Of a stretch of DNA of 64,000 nt, positions 14,831-26,604 are shown in pieces. The DNA is from UTCFX2 sp963788305 (GTDB taxonomy: Bacteria; Chloroflexota; Anaerolineae; Anaerolineales; UBA4823), in assembly GCA_963788305.1 (NCBI GenBank), contig CAWBGK010000016.1:191881-255880 (forward strand), in the 5' to 3' direction. A program made the position numbers and the translations under genes. Position 1 is the stretch's first letter; every line of letters starts with the position of its first letter. The notes under the pieces were generated by a model. It made no database searches and was not told the DNA's origin. It saw nothing but the letters and a program-made list of their open reading frames with translations.

Positions 14831-17800
14831 ATGAAGATAGTTCCCGGTATCTTAAGTTCAATATTTCGAATAATATTGATTGTCGGATTTATTGGAATTC
14901 CTTCAAGCAAAGCTTATGGAAATGACGCACTGATAATTCGGCTATCTAGTCAAAACTCAACTATAAACTCAGCTAACATAACGATGATTCAGGGTACAGT
15001 GACCCCAGATAATCTTGTTCAGAAAAAAATCGAAATGGTTTTGAATGAATCAATTGGAGTACTAAATGGGTGCCAATATTTTGCAATAACTTCGATCTAT
15101 GAGGAAAAAAATTGGCTCTTTATTTCCATAGCTGGCTTTACTAAAATTGGTCCTTTACAACAATGGAGTCTGGATCAGGCAGGCTGGTTTGGAGTAATGA
15201 TTGTTGAACGAATAGATGGAATAATATCAAGTGGGGCAATAGAAGGCACTATTGAATATTCTGAATTAATCAAAAATTTACCGGAAAATATATTGGGTGA
15301 AAATGAGAAAGAAAATCTTGATCCTCTCTCGCCAACAAGAACATTACCGACATTTACTGTAAGATTCCCATGGCAAGCTGGAAAAAAAATGCAATATGGT
15401 ATAAAAGGAGTCCATAGTGGTGATTTTAACGGTTATTATGGTGGAACTATTGGCAGAGCAGTTGATTTCATTTCTGACGGAGATATTTCCTCCGGACATG
15501 CACCAAACCGACTCTTAGCAGCCATAAGTGGGACTATTGGTGCTGTGTGTAATGATCAGACAAGTGTTGCAATTAAAATAGGGGATTTTATTTTTGCACA
15601 TTTGTTAAATAACGATAATTTGCATACAAACTATTCTTTTAATCAAGGTGATGAGATAGGTCAGTTGAAACCAGGCTCTTTTGGCAAGCAAGGTATAGGT
15701 TGTGGATATGCAACACAAGATGAGAATCATTTTCATGTACATATGCGGTTTCCTAACACAGGATCCTTTAATATCGAGGGCTGGACAATAAATTGGGATG
15801 TGAATGCTGATCCTTACGCATGGTTGAATGTGCCATGGCAACGTGACTCAAACAATATCAATAGGTTAGAATGGTTATATGCAGAAGGGAGCGAGACAAT
15901 ACCTTGTCCTATATCTGGTGATGTCATTTTGTACCAACATTACTCTGGGCAATACCCTAACTCATGTGGTAACGAAGGAGAAAACGTTGGTTATTTTATC
16001 CGTAATGGCGCAGGTTTTACAAATTTGCCTGGCAGTTTCAATGACAAAGCCTCTTCAATTAAGATAAAATCGGGTTGGTCTGTCAAGCTATATGAAAAAG
16101 CCGATTATAACGGTTATGGTGGTTGGGCATGCCGCTATGGTGATGATGGAAATTTTTATGGGGAGAAATTTAATAATATAGTCGGTCTGAATGATCAAGT
16201 ATCATCTATACAAGTATATGATTCACTAAATTGTGGTGAAAACCACGCCCCTTATACTCCTTCTCCACAAAGTCCTTCTGATTGGTCCGTTTCTACAGAT
16301 GGACGTGCGCCAACCTTGTGCTGGAACAACCCGGGCGATCCTGATGGAGATTCGTTATTGTATTATGCAGAGGTTTATGGCAGTGCAATCAATCCCAACA
16401 GCGGATGGAGAAGCGATCGCTGCTGGCGGCCCGATACTTTGGATGGAAAATACTACACTTACCAATGGCGTATAAAAGCCAGGGATACTTTTGGTGCTGA
16501 AAGCGGATGGAATCCAACCCCTTGGCATTTTAGTATCCAACCTCCAAATTATCCACCGTCGATCGATTTTCGGACAGCTAATGGAAACAGTTTTTCTTCC
16601 GGAGCGATTAATAGCAAAGACCAAAACTGGACCTTCGTTGGAACTGCTTCCGATCCCGAAAACCAGCTGAACCGTATTGAGTGGCGGTGCTCTGGGGACA
16701 ACTGCGGCAATCTGTCAAGCCACTCAGGCACTGGGAGCTGGTCTCATACCCAATCTGGAATTTCCGGACAGAATGATATCTACTTTGTGGCTTATGATAA
16801 TTATGGGAACAGCACTTCCAGTCGGCATCTAGATCTCAGGATTGATCAAGCTGCACCTTCGACCTCAATCAGCCTGAATAACGAGGCGAATCAATCCAAC
16901 TGGCCGACATGGTTCACCTCTGTGATTCAAGTGAAGCTCAGGTCTGAAGACGGCAGCACCGGTAGAGCTCGAAGCGGTGTGAGCCAGGTTCGATACCAGC
17001 TCGATGGTGGTGGGTGGCAATCCATCAATGGATCAGAAGTCAATTTCGAAATGGTTTCTGACGGTACTCACACCATAAATTATTATTCTATCGATAATGT
17101 CGGAAATCAGGAGAATCAAAAGTCGATACAATTCAAAATCGATCGGACACCTCCTTCACCTCCCTCTGGCATCGTAGAAACACATGGGGTGATCAACAAT
17201 CAATGGCAAAATATGCAAAACACTCCAACATTTACCTGGGCTGTGTCTTTTGACAATCTTTCCGGGCTTTTTGCTTATCAATTCTACTTTGGACTGGACC
17301 CTGCAGGAAATCAGCTATCAGACCTTCCTGTCAACCGATACTCGAAGCTGGACTCCCCAACCGAACGGGGTGCATACCGGTGCATATTATTTACGAGGCC
17401 GGACCAGAGATATCGCTGGAAACTGGAGTTCATGGACTGACTTGTATACTTATCGCTATGACGGCACCCCACCGGAAAACCCGACCGATATCATCCATAC
17501 TCAGGGTATCACTCAAACCTGGCAAAATACGACCAGCATCGCCAATTTCTCATGGCCAGCTTCACATGACGAGGGTTCTGGTACTCAGGGGTATTACACA
17601 TATTGGGGGATGGACACGAGCGGTACCAGTGCTAATTTTATTACTGCCAATTCCTATCAAAATCCTGCTCCATTGTGCGGCATAAATCAGGCTTGTGTTG
17701 GCTACCTTCGACTTCGAAGTGTGGATAATGTCAATAATCAAGCAGAAGGATGGACGACTGCCTTCACATTGCGATATGATAATTCTCCTCCAAGCGTCGA

Positions 17801-19730
17801 TTTCGATTTCGGGGGTGGGATCACTCAAACGCAACAAACTCTGGTAAATCTAAATATCACCGGTATTGATGAGGGGAGTGGCATAAAAGCCATGCGTTTG
17901 TCCCATGATGGTCAGAATTGGACGGATTGGGAAGTCTATGCGACAGAAAGATCGTGGATGGTCCCGGCGATCAGTCGGCAATCCTGGCCTGTCCATGTCC
18001 AGGTGAGAGATGGTGTAGGCCTGGTTTCTGTGCCGGTTATGCACGAAGTATACTTCGATGTCAATGCCGGGCAGCCAAAATCAATCAGCTATCGCCTTTT
18101 CGATTACCAGATGAATGCCGGTGCAGGCGAACACAGCTCGACCAGCTATAATGGGCGCAGCACGATCGGTCAAACCACGGATTCCCCGGTGATAACGAGC
18201 ACATCATTCTTATTATCTGGTGGATATGAAGCAGGTAGCCAGGCTTTACCACTGGAAAGACCAAAACATGATGAATTTAATTTTATCAATGGAGTTTTTG
18301 CCTCCGGTAATGTATCCACTTGGGTTCAGTCGTTAACCTATCAGCTGGTCTGCAGCGTAGGTCAAGTCGGTATTCCAAGCAATCAGACAACAATTTCTAG
18401 CTCAGGTTTCTCGCTTCAACCTGGTTTTCTGGCAGCTGAGCCTGCGCCTTTCTCACCACCTTTGCCTCCACCTGGCGAACCTCCATCAGTGGAACAGTCA
18501 CCTGAATGCGAATTCCCGCGCATCAGCATCAATGATAGCAAAGCATTTACCGATCAAGCCAATGTGATGTTATCCATTTGTGCGCCGAAGGCAGAGCAAA
18601 TGATGATCAGTAATGACGGCAGTTTTAGTGATGCGCAATGGGAGGCATATACGGAGAGCAAAGCCTGGACCATCGGCACTTACGGGCAACAAGTTATGCC
18701 GCGTTTCGTATATGCTGCATTCAAGGAGGCAAACGGCTCAATTCATGCAGTATTCTTTGATGACGTCATCTATGATCCAAATCCGCCAAGTGGGGAAATC
18801 CTGGTTGGAGATGATATCCCCCCTTCTGGTTCATCGTCAAATAATCGCGGTGTGAAAAATATTACCAGGCTTGGTGATACAAGATTCGATCAGCCGATGG
18901 CAATATTAGCTCCTTCTGTATCAACAGGAAACGTTGATATTTATGTGAATGGACGTGATGACAACAGTGGGATCGCTGAAATGCAATTTAGTCTTTTTCC
19001 GGGGTTCGCAGGTGCCGAATGGGAACCTTTCTCGGCATTGAAACCCTGGACCCCAGAAGGTGATGATGGTGTAAAAACATTATTTGCTCGTTTCAAGGAT
19101 AGTGCTGGTAATGTTTCCTCATCATCCGACACGAGTTTTGTTTTAGACACACAAGCCCCATGGGGAGGCATTGTGGTAGTTCCGCAAATTATTGGTCAGG
19201 AGGAAGTGACAGCAACGATTTATCTTGGCTGGGAAGATAATTTGAGCGAAGATGTAGACATGCGAATAAGCGAAAATATTGGGTTTACTGACGCTGCATG
19301 GCAGCCTTTTAGTGATACACTGCACACCCAGATAGACACTGAAGGTAAAGAACAGGGAACATTTTATGCCCAATTCAGGGACCTGGCGGGTAATATCTCG
19401 GAGGTCATTAGTGACACTTTTATTATCGATTCGGCAGGTCCAATCGTCTATGCTGAATCAAACCCAGGTGCAGGCTATGATCGCCAGTTGACCATCCTGG
19501 CCTATGATGAGCTTTCACTTGTGTCTAGTATGCGGATAAGCAATGACCCTCTATTTATCGATGATGTGGAGATCATTCCCTATGAGCAGATTATAAACTG
19601 GACCTTCGATGAGCGACTGGTTGTTTGGATCCAGGTCATGGATAGCGTCGGGAATTGGAGCGACCCATATCCTGTTTATTCAGGTCCTAGCTACACGTAC
19701 CAGATATATTTGCCAGTTATCCAAAAATAA
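14831..19730 (+). CDS. Giant secreted protein: M23-like domain, crystallin-like domain, Ig/Fn3 repeats; frameshifted
   Basis: Starts with a signal peptide (MKIVPGILSSIFRIILIVGF) 6 nt after GGAAGGTG. Around residues 195-320 it has an M23/LasA-like fold: RAVDFISDG, ISGTIGAVCNDQTSVAI, FAHLL, GDEIGQLKPGSFG and the HxH motif NHFHVHMRF. The first zinc motif lacks its usual His, so it may be inactive. A beta/gamma-crystallin-like stretch follows (VKLYEKADYNGYGGWACRYG), then several Ig/Fn3-type modules with recurrent DGTPP, SGI-A-MRLS and W-pf signatures. The end is SYTYQIYLPVIQK, a C-terminal pattern common in Chloroflexota exoproteins. One base is lost or gained near 17320-17335, splitting the frame (first part stops at 17440). 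Restored length about 1630 residues. Probably a cell-surface or wall-binding protein. Confidence 0.65.
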
Positions 19731-19802
19731 TTGGATATGTTCGCGGATTTACTCTAGTTAAATGAATATTGTACTTTTCTAAGATTATTCAGGAGGTTAT
19801 CC

Positions 19803-20766
19803 ATGGACTACCGAGAAATAAACATTCGAATTCCAAGATTCCAGCGATTTCCATCATGGCTTCTACCTTCACCTGGGAACGTAATTTTTACCTTGGTCGT
19901 AGTAATCGCACTTTTTTGGGCGCAATCTGCTGGAGCAATCCCATTACTCGCTCAAGAATCCACGGATTCATCGATAAGTTCCATTTCATATCAGGGCCGT
20001 TTGGCAGATGCATCGGGGAATCCATTGACCGGAACTTATGGAATGATTTTCCGGTTATACAACGCCTCGTCGGGGGGTACCCCTTCTTTGGGAGGAGCAG
20101 TGGACCGGACCCAACAGTGTAGAGATCAGTGATGGATTATTTAATATTCTATTGGGTAGCCTAAATCCAATATCACAAAGTATTGTAACGACGACTGGTA
20201 ATCTTTGGTTAGGAATTACAGTTGGCGCCGATGATGAAATGTCGCCTCGGGTCCAATTGGGAAGCGTTCCATATTCGGTGCAGGCGTTCACCGTTTCAGA
20301 TGGAAGCATTTCGACCGAGAAGCTAAGTATAGGTGCTGTCACGCACGATCGTCAAACTGTAAGAACCTATCACGACCAAGATGACGCTCATATCCAAGTT
20401 CAAGGTCTCGTTACCGATGAAAATCCTGCGGTGATCAGTCAATTTCAGTTTGAAGATGTGCCAGCAGGTGATGTTGATGTTCTTCTAACTTTAATAGGCT
20501 TTCTCGAACCAGGTAAAAGTGGTGCCGGAAAGATTTGGATTGAGCCTAATGGTGGAACCCGCCTCGATTACCTTCCAACCCATCTGATTTTTGATGAAAA
20601 TGCGCATCAGTTGACCCTCCATGGCAGAATCCAGAATTTTGCTGGAGGCACGTTAACCATTTCTCTAAAAGCAGATACAGAAAATTCTTCAGTAAACCTT
20701 CATTTTGGCGCTAATAATGGTGACACTCGCTTTGGACGGCGCATAACAATTATTGCAGGATTATAA
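19803..20766 (+). CDS. Second secreted Anaerolineae-type surface protein, frameshifted
   Basis: Paralog of 13469-14500: membrane segment NVIFTLVVVIALFWAQSAGA, then SYQGRLADASGNPLTGTYG and MIFRLYN. The frame breaks at GGTP; with one T removed near 20084-20088 it continues LWEEQWTGPNSVEISDGLFN and LWLGITVGADDEMSPRVQLG, to the stop at 20766. AGGAGGT lies 6 nt before the ATG. Its C-terminal domain differs from that of the paralog, as if a shared anchor module carries interchangeable ends. Confidence 0.65.
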
Positions 20767-20784
20767 AATTCGGGAGAATAATGC

Positions 20785-21136
20785 TTCAAATCCCAACAGA
20801 TGGCCAACGCAAGCATATAGATCTTCTTCAAATAAATTTGATCTACTGGAAGGAACCTTGATCACGGGAGATAAGGCATATACAAATTGAATGATGGGGG
20901 ATGTCTTCCAAGATATGTTTCGTTTTTTGCCGCCCTTGCGGAAGTCAAACTCGAAATGTACCGTCAAGCCATGGGTACACTATCTGCAATCCTCAAATCG
21001 GAAGGTGATCGAAACTACAGGGAGCATGATCGAGAGGCTGATGCCAAAGTTGATCCATGCGGTGACTGCTCGAGGATTTGAATTGAATGTTGCCATCTTT
21101 GTTTTAGCTTGTAGTATCAACTATCTGTTTAGGTAG
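20785..21136 (+). mobile_element. Transposase remnant (DDE type, C-terminal part)
   Basis: Scattered pieces of one transposase: TDGQRKHIDLL and ITGDKAYTN in broken frames, then a frame ending VIETTGSMIERLMPKLIHAV and TARGFELNVAIFVLACS. This is the conserved C-terminus of an IS982/IS5-like DDE transposase. Terminal repeats were not identified. It separates the secreted-protein cluster from the dnd genes. Confidence 0.6.
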
Positions 21137-21174
21137 CAACTTGGGTTAATTTAAAAATAAACAAAGAGGCTTGG

Positions 21175-21375
21175 GTGCACAAACCGATGACTGTACAATC
21201 CGGGGCGAGAATTGCTAATTTGGAACTTGAACTGCTGCGGATGGGCGGCTATCACTTCTGGGTTGTGAAGCAGAACGGCCGCAGGCTTTCTACTGAAATG
21301 ACAATCAGGGAAGCGAATGGCTGGATGAACAGCTATCTGGCATGTTTGGCCAGACTGCACGAGATGGGGACTTAG
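21175..21375 (+). CDS. Small hypothetical protein
   Basis: 66 residues from a GTG 8 nt after AAAGAGG (MHKPMTVQSGARIANLELEL...). The composition resembles the small phage genes elsewhere in the window. No family recognised; may be a stray phage gene or remnant. Confidence 0.4.
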   Translation: MHKPMTVQSGARIANLELELLRMGGYHFWVVKQNGRRLSTEMTIREANGWMNSYLACLARLHEMGT

Positions 21376-21418
21376 TTAGTTGGCTTCTTCATTTTCTGCA
21401 TATAACATGCTGCAAATT

Positions 21419-21820
21419 CTATTCCATGAATGAAATTGTGTTTATCTTCGGTAATGCAATCAGCAGTTTTTCAAAATCATTCTGTAGCTGAGAGATATTC
21501 GTCTTAGTAATCGCTTTACTACAGATTAATTTACCATTGTTATCACGAACGAAGAGTTTGTGAGAATCTAAACCTATTGTCCAGGGTAGAGGACTAATCC
21601 CAACTCCAGCAAACGGTAATTGATTGACTAGAGAATTATCATCTGAAGTTGATACAGCGAGAGCAATTAGTGCTAAATCATTCCATGCAATAATCAGCTT
21701 ATTTCCGTTATCGCCAGCTTGAAGCGTGTTCTGCGTAAGCATATCTATCCTCAAGACAACCCTTGCCCCCTCACAAATTGCTAATGTCATGTCGCCCGTC
21801 GGTTTAGCAATCCATTTCAT
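21419..21820 (-). CDS. Hypothetical protein divergent from dnd operon
   Basis: 133 residues, mixed hydrophobic beta pattern (LIIAWNDLALIALAVST, PLPWTIGLDSHKLFVRD) with a helical C-terminus. Transcribed away from dndB with a 211-nt shared upstream region, the position often taken by a regulator, but no DNA-binding motif is visible. Weak ribosome site. Confidence 0.5.
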   Translation of the reverse strand: MKWIAKPTGDMTLAICEGARVVLRIDMLTQNTLQAGDNGNKLIIAWNDLALIALAVSTSDDNSLVNQLPFAGVGISPLPWTIGLDSHKLFVRDNNGKLICSKAITKTNISQLQNDFEKLLIALPKINTISFME

Positions 21821-21964
21821 GAAATTCTTTTTTCTATCCTTGACAAATATCTACAATCCAATGAAGCATTATTCAAATAACAGCAACTTAGTTCCATAAA
21901 GTCAATAATCTTTGGGAGAATCTATTTTAAGGAATATTCAATAACAACAAAAATAGAAGAAATA

Positions 21965-22020
21965 TTGACTTCCAAATGATATATGATAAACTTCCATAAT
22001 TGTACTTATTATTACTGAAG
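21965..22020 (+). promoter_or_regulatory. Possible dnd operon promoter
   Basis: TTGACT followed 16 nt later by TAAACT in an AT-rich tract roughly 40 nt before dndB. It differs from the phage promoter family. DndB proteins repress their own operon in known systems, so an operator is expected here; no clear palindrome was found. Confidence 0.35.
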
Positions 22021-22031
22021 GACATTTGCCC

Positions 22032-23120
22032 ATGAAGTTAACCCATAACTTTCCCGCTTTGCGTGGCACCCAGGCTGGGCGCGAATACTACCTTACAATG
22101 TGTCCATTAAAATTAGTCCCTAAGATCTTTATGTACGACGAAGAAGGGGTACCAGCTGAACTTCGAGCCCAACGAACACTCAACAAATCCCGGATTCCGG
22201 AGATAACCAATTATATAACGGACAACCCTAAAGAGTACACCTTTTCTGCTATCACTGCCTCAATAGGTATGGAGGTTGAATTCCGGCCATTAGAAGAATC
22301 TGGTGATGAACATAATGTGGGCATTTTAATCGTTCCGATGGATGCTCCCATGATCATCAACGATGGCCAGCATCGGCGCGCAGCGATTGAAGAAGCTCTT
22401 AAGAAGTCCCCCAGGCTTGGGGACGAATCAATCGCTGTTGTCTTTTTTATCGATGCCGGTCTGACCCACTCTCAACAAATGTTCGCCGACCTTAATAAAC
22501 ACGCTGTTCGGCCATCACAATCACTTGGTGTCTTATATGAACACCGTGAACCCACTGCCGAACTGGCGCGCTTCGTGATGGCCAATGTGCCGGTCTTTAA
22601 AGATCTGACAGAAAAGGAGAAAACTTCCATCTCAAATCGGTCGACGAAGTTATTCACCTTATCCAGTATCTATCAGGCTACACAAGCCTTGCTGAGAAAA
22701 AATCGCAAGACGAGGATCACCGATGCAGAAAGAGATTTTGCTGTTGAATACTGGAATGAGGTTAGCCGTTGGATACCAGATTGGGAACTAGCCCGCCGTC
22801 GAGAGGTTACTTGTTCATCATTGCGCGAAAATTACATACATGCTCACGGTGTCACACTGCAAGCATTAGGCATCGCTGGCTCCGACCTTGTTTCTGAGTA
22901 TCCGGTTGACTGGCAGCCGCACCTTTCTGGTTTGAAATCTGTCGACTGGTCCCGAAGCAATTCGGAAATCTGGGAAGGGCGTGCGATGATACATGGGAAG
23001 ATAAGTAAGGCTACCCAGCAGGTGAGTTTAACTGGCATCTATTTGAAGCAAATTCTTGGTCTGGAGCTATCCCCCAGTGACCAAATATCGGAAGAACAGT
23101 TGTTAGGCAGGTACGTATGA
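22032..23120 (+). CDS. dndB: DndB: DGQHR-motif regulator of DNA phosphorothioation
   Basis: 362 residues with MIINDGQHRRAAIEEAL, the DGQHR motif that defines DndB and relatives, plus the flanking ADLNKHAVRPSQSLGVLYEH and SNRSTKLFTLSSIYQAT regions. In characterised systems DndB is a transcriptional repressor that adjusts modification frequency and is not required for chemistry. ATG at 22032 with GAAGGA upstream. The stop overlaps the dndC start (ATGA), so B and C are coupled. First gene of a five-gene operon B-C-D-E-A. Confidence 0.88.
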   Translation: MKLTHNFPALRGTQAGREYYLTMCPLKLVPKIFMYDEEGVPAELRAQRTLNKSRIPEITNYITDNPKEYTFSAITASIGMEVEFRPLEESGDEHNVGILIVPMDAPMIINDGQHRRAAIEEALKKSPRLGDESIAVVFFIDAGLTHSQQMFADLNKHAVRPSQSLGVLYEHREPTAELARFVMANVPVFKDLTEKEKTSISNRSTKLFTLSSIYQATQALLRKNRKTRITDAERDFAVEYWNEVSRWIPDWELARRREVTCSSLRENYIHAHGVTLQALGIAGSDLVSEYPVDWQPHLSGLKSVDWSRSNSEIWEGRAMIHGKISKATQQVSLTGIYLKQILGLELSPSDQISEEQLLGRYV

Positions 23121-24556
23121 GCAACAATTTTGACCGTGATATACCATCATTCTTTACCCTGAAAACTATCCAGGACTTACACAGAGAAATTCAGGAAACC
23201 TATCGAGCAAACAACTACCCGTGGGTCATTGGTTATAGTGGTGGCAAAGACTCCACCGCCACTGTACAACTTGTCTGGAATGCCCTAGCCGAACTCCCCG
23301 CCAGTGAGCGTAGCAAGCCAGTTTTCGTAATCTCATCCGATACGCTGGTTGAAACGCCCGTAGTGGTGGAGCAGATCAACACAACGTTGAACCTAATTGA
23401 AAAAAAATCAGTGCAATATGGGCTGCCTTTCAAGACCCAGAAAGTCTCCCCGTCGGTACAAGATACTTTCTGGGTGCGCCTGATTGGTATGGGCTATCCG
23501 GCACCGTCACGCCGCTTTCGCTGGTGCACAGAACGCATGAAGATCAAACCGGCTAATGCCTTTATCCTGGAGACGGCTGCCCAGCTGGGTGAAGTTGTCA
23601 TGATCTTAGGGGCGCGTAAAATTGAGAGCATGTCCCGAGCTCAGGTGATGAATAAACGAGAGTTCATGCCCGGTACTGTTCTCAGCCGCCATTCAAGCTT
23701 AGCTCGGGCATGGGTTTATACACCGATCGAAGATTTTACTACCGACGATGTATGGTTATACCTGTTGCAAGTGCCTTCCCCTTGGGGTGGGAGTAATCGT
23801 GATCTGGCTGCCATGTATCGCAGAAGCCAGACCGGTGAATGCCCACTAGTTGTGGATACCAGTACTCCTTCTTGTGGCAACAGTCGCTTTGGATGTTGGG
23901 TTTGTACAGTAGTAGAAAAAGATCGAACGATGCAGTCACTAATCGATAGTGGTGAAGAGTGGATGGAATCGCTTCTAGAGTTTCGCGACCGTCTAGCTGA
24001 GACCCAGGACCCCGAGAAGAAACATGAGTATCGGGAATATAAGCGGCGCAATGGCCGGACGATTGTTAAAGACGGAAAGACTATTCCTGGTCCATACAGA
24101 CCTGAGTTCCGCCAACGGTTGCTGCGTGAGTTGCTTCAGCTCCAGTTACAGGTCCAGCGTGATGGTCCAGATCCTGATTTATTACTCATAACCGATGCTG
24201 AGCTTCATGAAATCCGCCGGATCTGGCGTGCGGAGTTATCCGATTGGGCAGACAGTGTACCGAAAATATACCGTGAAGTGATGGGCAAAGATCTTAAATG
24301 GATTGTTGACGAAGGCGGGGCATTCTCAACCCACGAATACGTCATGATTCAGGAAGAGTGTGAACAGCAGGGGCTACCGACCGTACTTGTGACTCGACTA
24401 ATTGACCTGGAACGCCAGATGCAAGGCATGGCCCGACGGTCGGGGATCTATAATGAAATTCATCGTATCTTCGAAGAAGAGTGGAGTAGCGAAGCCGATG
24501 TCTTGCAGCGCGCGTCTCTTGAGCGATCCCGCCAGATGGAACTGGGATTAGATTAA
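23117..24556 (+). CDS. dndC: DndC: PAPS-reductase-like sulfur-transfer ATPase
   Basis: Adenylates target DNA and carries sulfur in phosphorothioation. N-terminal PP-loop VIGYSGGKDSTATVQLVW, then SSDTLVETP, YPAPSRRFRWCTERMKIKP (sulfur-binding Cys region) and VMILGARKIESMSRAQVM. A cysteine group, ECPL plus PSCGNSRFGCWVCTVVEKD, fits the 4Fe-4S ligands known in DndC. 479 residues, close to family length. Overlaps dndB by 4 nt and is followed 1 nt later by dndD. Confidence 0.93.
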   Translation: MSNNFDRDIPSFFTLKTIQDLHREIQETYRANNYPWVIGYSGGKDSTATVQLVWNALAELPASERSKPVFVISSDTLVETPVVVEQINTTLNLIEKKSVQYGLPFKTQKVSPSVQDTFWVRLIGMGYPAPSRRFRWCTERMKIKPANAFILETAAQLGEVVMILGARKIESMSRAQVMNKREFMPGTVLSRHSSLARAWVYTPIEDFTTDDVWLYLLQVPSPWGGSNRDLAAMYRRSQTGECPLVVDTSTPSCGNSRFGCWVCTVVEKDRTMQSLIDSGEEWMESLLEFRDRLAETQDPEKKHEYREYKRRNGRTIVKDGKTIPGPYRPEFRQRLLRELLQLQLQVQRDGPDPDLLLITDAELHEIRRIWRAELSDWADSVPKIYREVMGKDLKWIVDEGGAFSTHEYVMIQEECEQQGLPTVLVTRLIDLERQMQGMARRSGIYNEIHRIFEEEWSSEADVLQRASLERSRQMELGLD

Positions 24557-24557
24557 T

Positions 24558-26604
24558 ATGCGCCTGCTCCAGCTAACTCTACATGATTTCGGTGTCTTTC
24601 AGGGCAAGAACACCTTCTTCTTAGAACCTGTCGGAGGCTCGATTGTTCTAATTGGCGGCAAAAACGGCGCTGGGAAGACAACACTCTTGGAAGCGATTCG
24701 GATCTGCTTATACGGGGCGCTTGCCTTTGGAGCACGAACCACCCGAAAAGAATATGACGAGACCATCCTGCGTAAATTTCACCGCCGCCAGGGTATCCTG
24801 GTTCCGGTTAATCATGCTTCGGTGTGTCTCCGCTTTGAGTATGCTCAACTTGGATATTCCCATGAATATGAAGTCACTCGCGCCTGGAAATTGAAGGGTA
24901 CCAGCTCTTTAACCGAGCAGCTGATTGTTAAAAAAGACAACTTGTATTTAGCCGATATGGCTGAAGAACGCTGGCAGGATTTTATCGACGACCTGATCCC
25001 GGCAGGCGTGGCCAATCTCTTTTTCTTTGATGGCGAGAAAATCCAATCACTGGCTTCCGATGATCTCGGTGAGCAATTCCTGGGTGAGGAGATCAAACGC
25101 CTGTTGGGGCTGAGCGTGGTTGAGAAGCTACAACAGGACCTGGATGTCTATCTATATCGGCAGCGTAAAGATAGTTTGATGATGGAGCTTACCCACAAAG
25201 TGGAAGATGCTCAGAAAAACCGAGATGTAATCGAAACTGAGTACCAGGTACAGCGCCAGGAACGAAGCCAGACCGAAGCGTTTATCGCTTTAATCCGCGG
25301 CAAGGTGGATGACCTAGAACAGCGTATCAGTCGCGAGAGCAGTGGTTTCGGGATGGCTCGCAACACTCTACGGGATGAACTGTCCCGAGTAGAAGCCGAG
25401 CTGGGTCAGACCACACGAGGGATCCATGACCTGGCTGAAAAGCTGCTGCCTTTTTCGCTGCTCCCCGAGCTTTGCCAAAAGGTGCGCAAGCAACTGGCCG
25501 CCGAAGCCCAGTACCAGCAATGGGAAGCATCCCTCCAGCTCATGGAACCCAGAATTCAGAGGCTGAAGCAGCGCTTTGAGAACAGCTCTCTAATCGTTCA
25601 AGATATCTCTCAGGTTTCCCCCGAGCTCAAATTTAGGATTGCTAGGCAAATTAGTGACTTACTAGAAGACTTGCTTGCCCCGCCCGGGGAATTGACCACC
25701 GTACAGATGCGCCATAACCTGTCTGAACCTGAACGAATGCAGTTGTTAGCTTGGATTGATCAGGCTCTTACCGATGTCCCTGGTCAAATAAAACAGCTCA
25801 GCGATTTTCTCGATGACCTGGAACGCAAACGCCAAAATATCGAATCCAACTTACGCAAGGTTCCCGAGGACGAAGTCCTGCGCCCACTTATGGATGAGCT
25901 CAATCAGCAACACCGAAGGTTGGGTGAGCTAGATTTGATAGCTGGTCAGCAAGAAAAGAAACTGAGCTCGCTCAACAACCGCCGTCAAGAAGCTCAACGT
26001 CAGTTGCAAAAAGCATATGAAGCACTAAGGGGTGGTGAAGAGCTGGACTACCGCCTACAACTAGTTACCAAATCCCAGCTGGTGCTGGATAACTTTTTAA
26101 AGCGATTGACACAGGAAAAGCTACTTCACCTTCAAGAGTTGGTTGTTAACCGTTTCAATGAGATTATCCAAAAAGCTGACCTGATACAGCGTGTATCGAT
26201 CGACCCTGAAGAATTCCATATCAAGATCTATAACGCCGAGGATTATGAGAATTCCCAAAGAAGGCCTCTCGGCTGGGGAAAAGCAAATGTTTGCCATCGC
26301 TACCCTGTGGGCACTCCGCCAGCTTTCTGGCCGGCCTTTCCCAGTGGTCATCGATACCCCACTGGGACGGTTAGATCGCCAGCATCGTGACAGCCTGATC
26401 GAGAACTATCTCCCAATTGTCAGCCATCAGGTGATTCTATTCTCTACCGATACCGAGGTTGATCAGAATTATTACGCTGCCCTGCAACCCAATATTTCTC
26501 ACACCTATCAACTTCGCTATAACCCGGAACGTGGAGCAACCGACATACATGATGGATATTTCTGGACAGAGGTAAACCATGCAGATAAACCGAATTCGGG
26601 TTAG
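24558..26604 (+). CDS. dndD: DndD: SMC-like ATPase of phosphorothioation complex, frameshifted near C-terminus
   Basis: DndD supplies ATP-driven DNA opening or nicking for sulfur insertion with DndC and DndE. Walker A IGGKNGAGKTTLLEAI; LFFFDGEKIQSLA near residue 155, typical of DndD; a long coiled-coil arm (~200-530); then signature and Walker B EGLSAGEKQMFAIATLWAL and PFPVVIDTPLGRLDRQHR. The last 130 residues are in another frame: an extra A in GAGAATTCCC near 26251 (GAGATTCCC restores EIPKEGLSAGEK). Without correction the gene stops at 26390 and lacks the ATPase signature, so either modification is dead or the base is a sequencing error. Confidence 0.88.
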
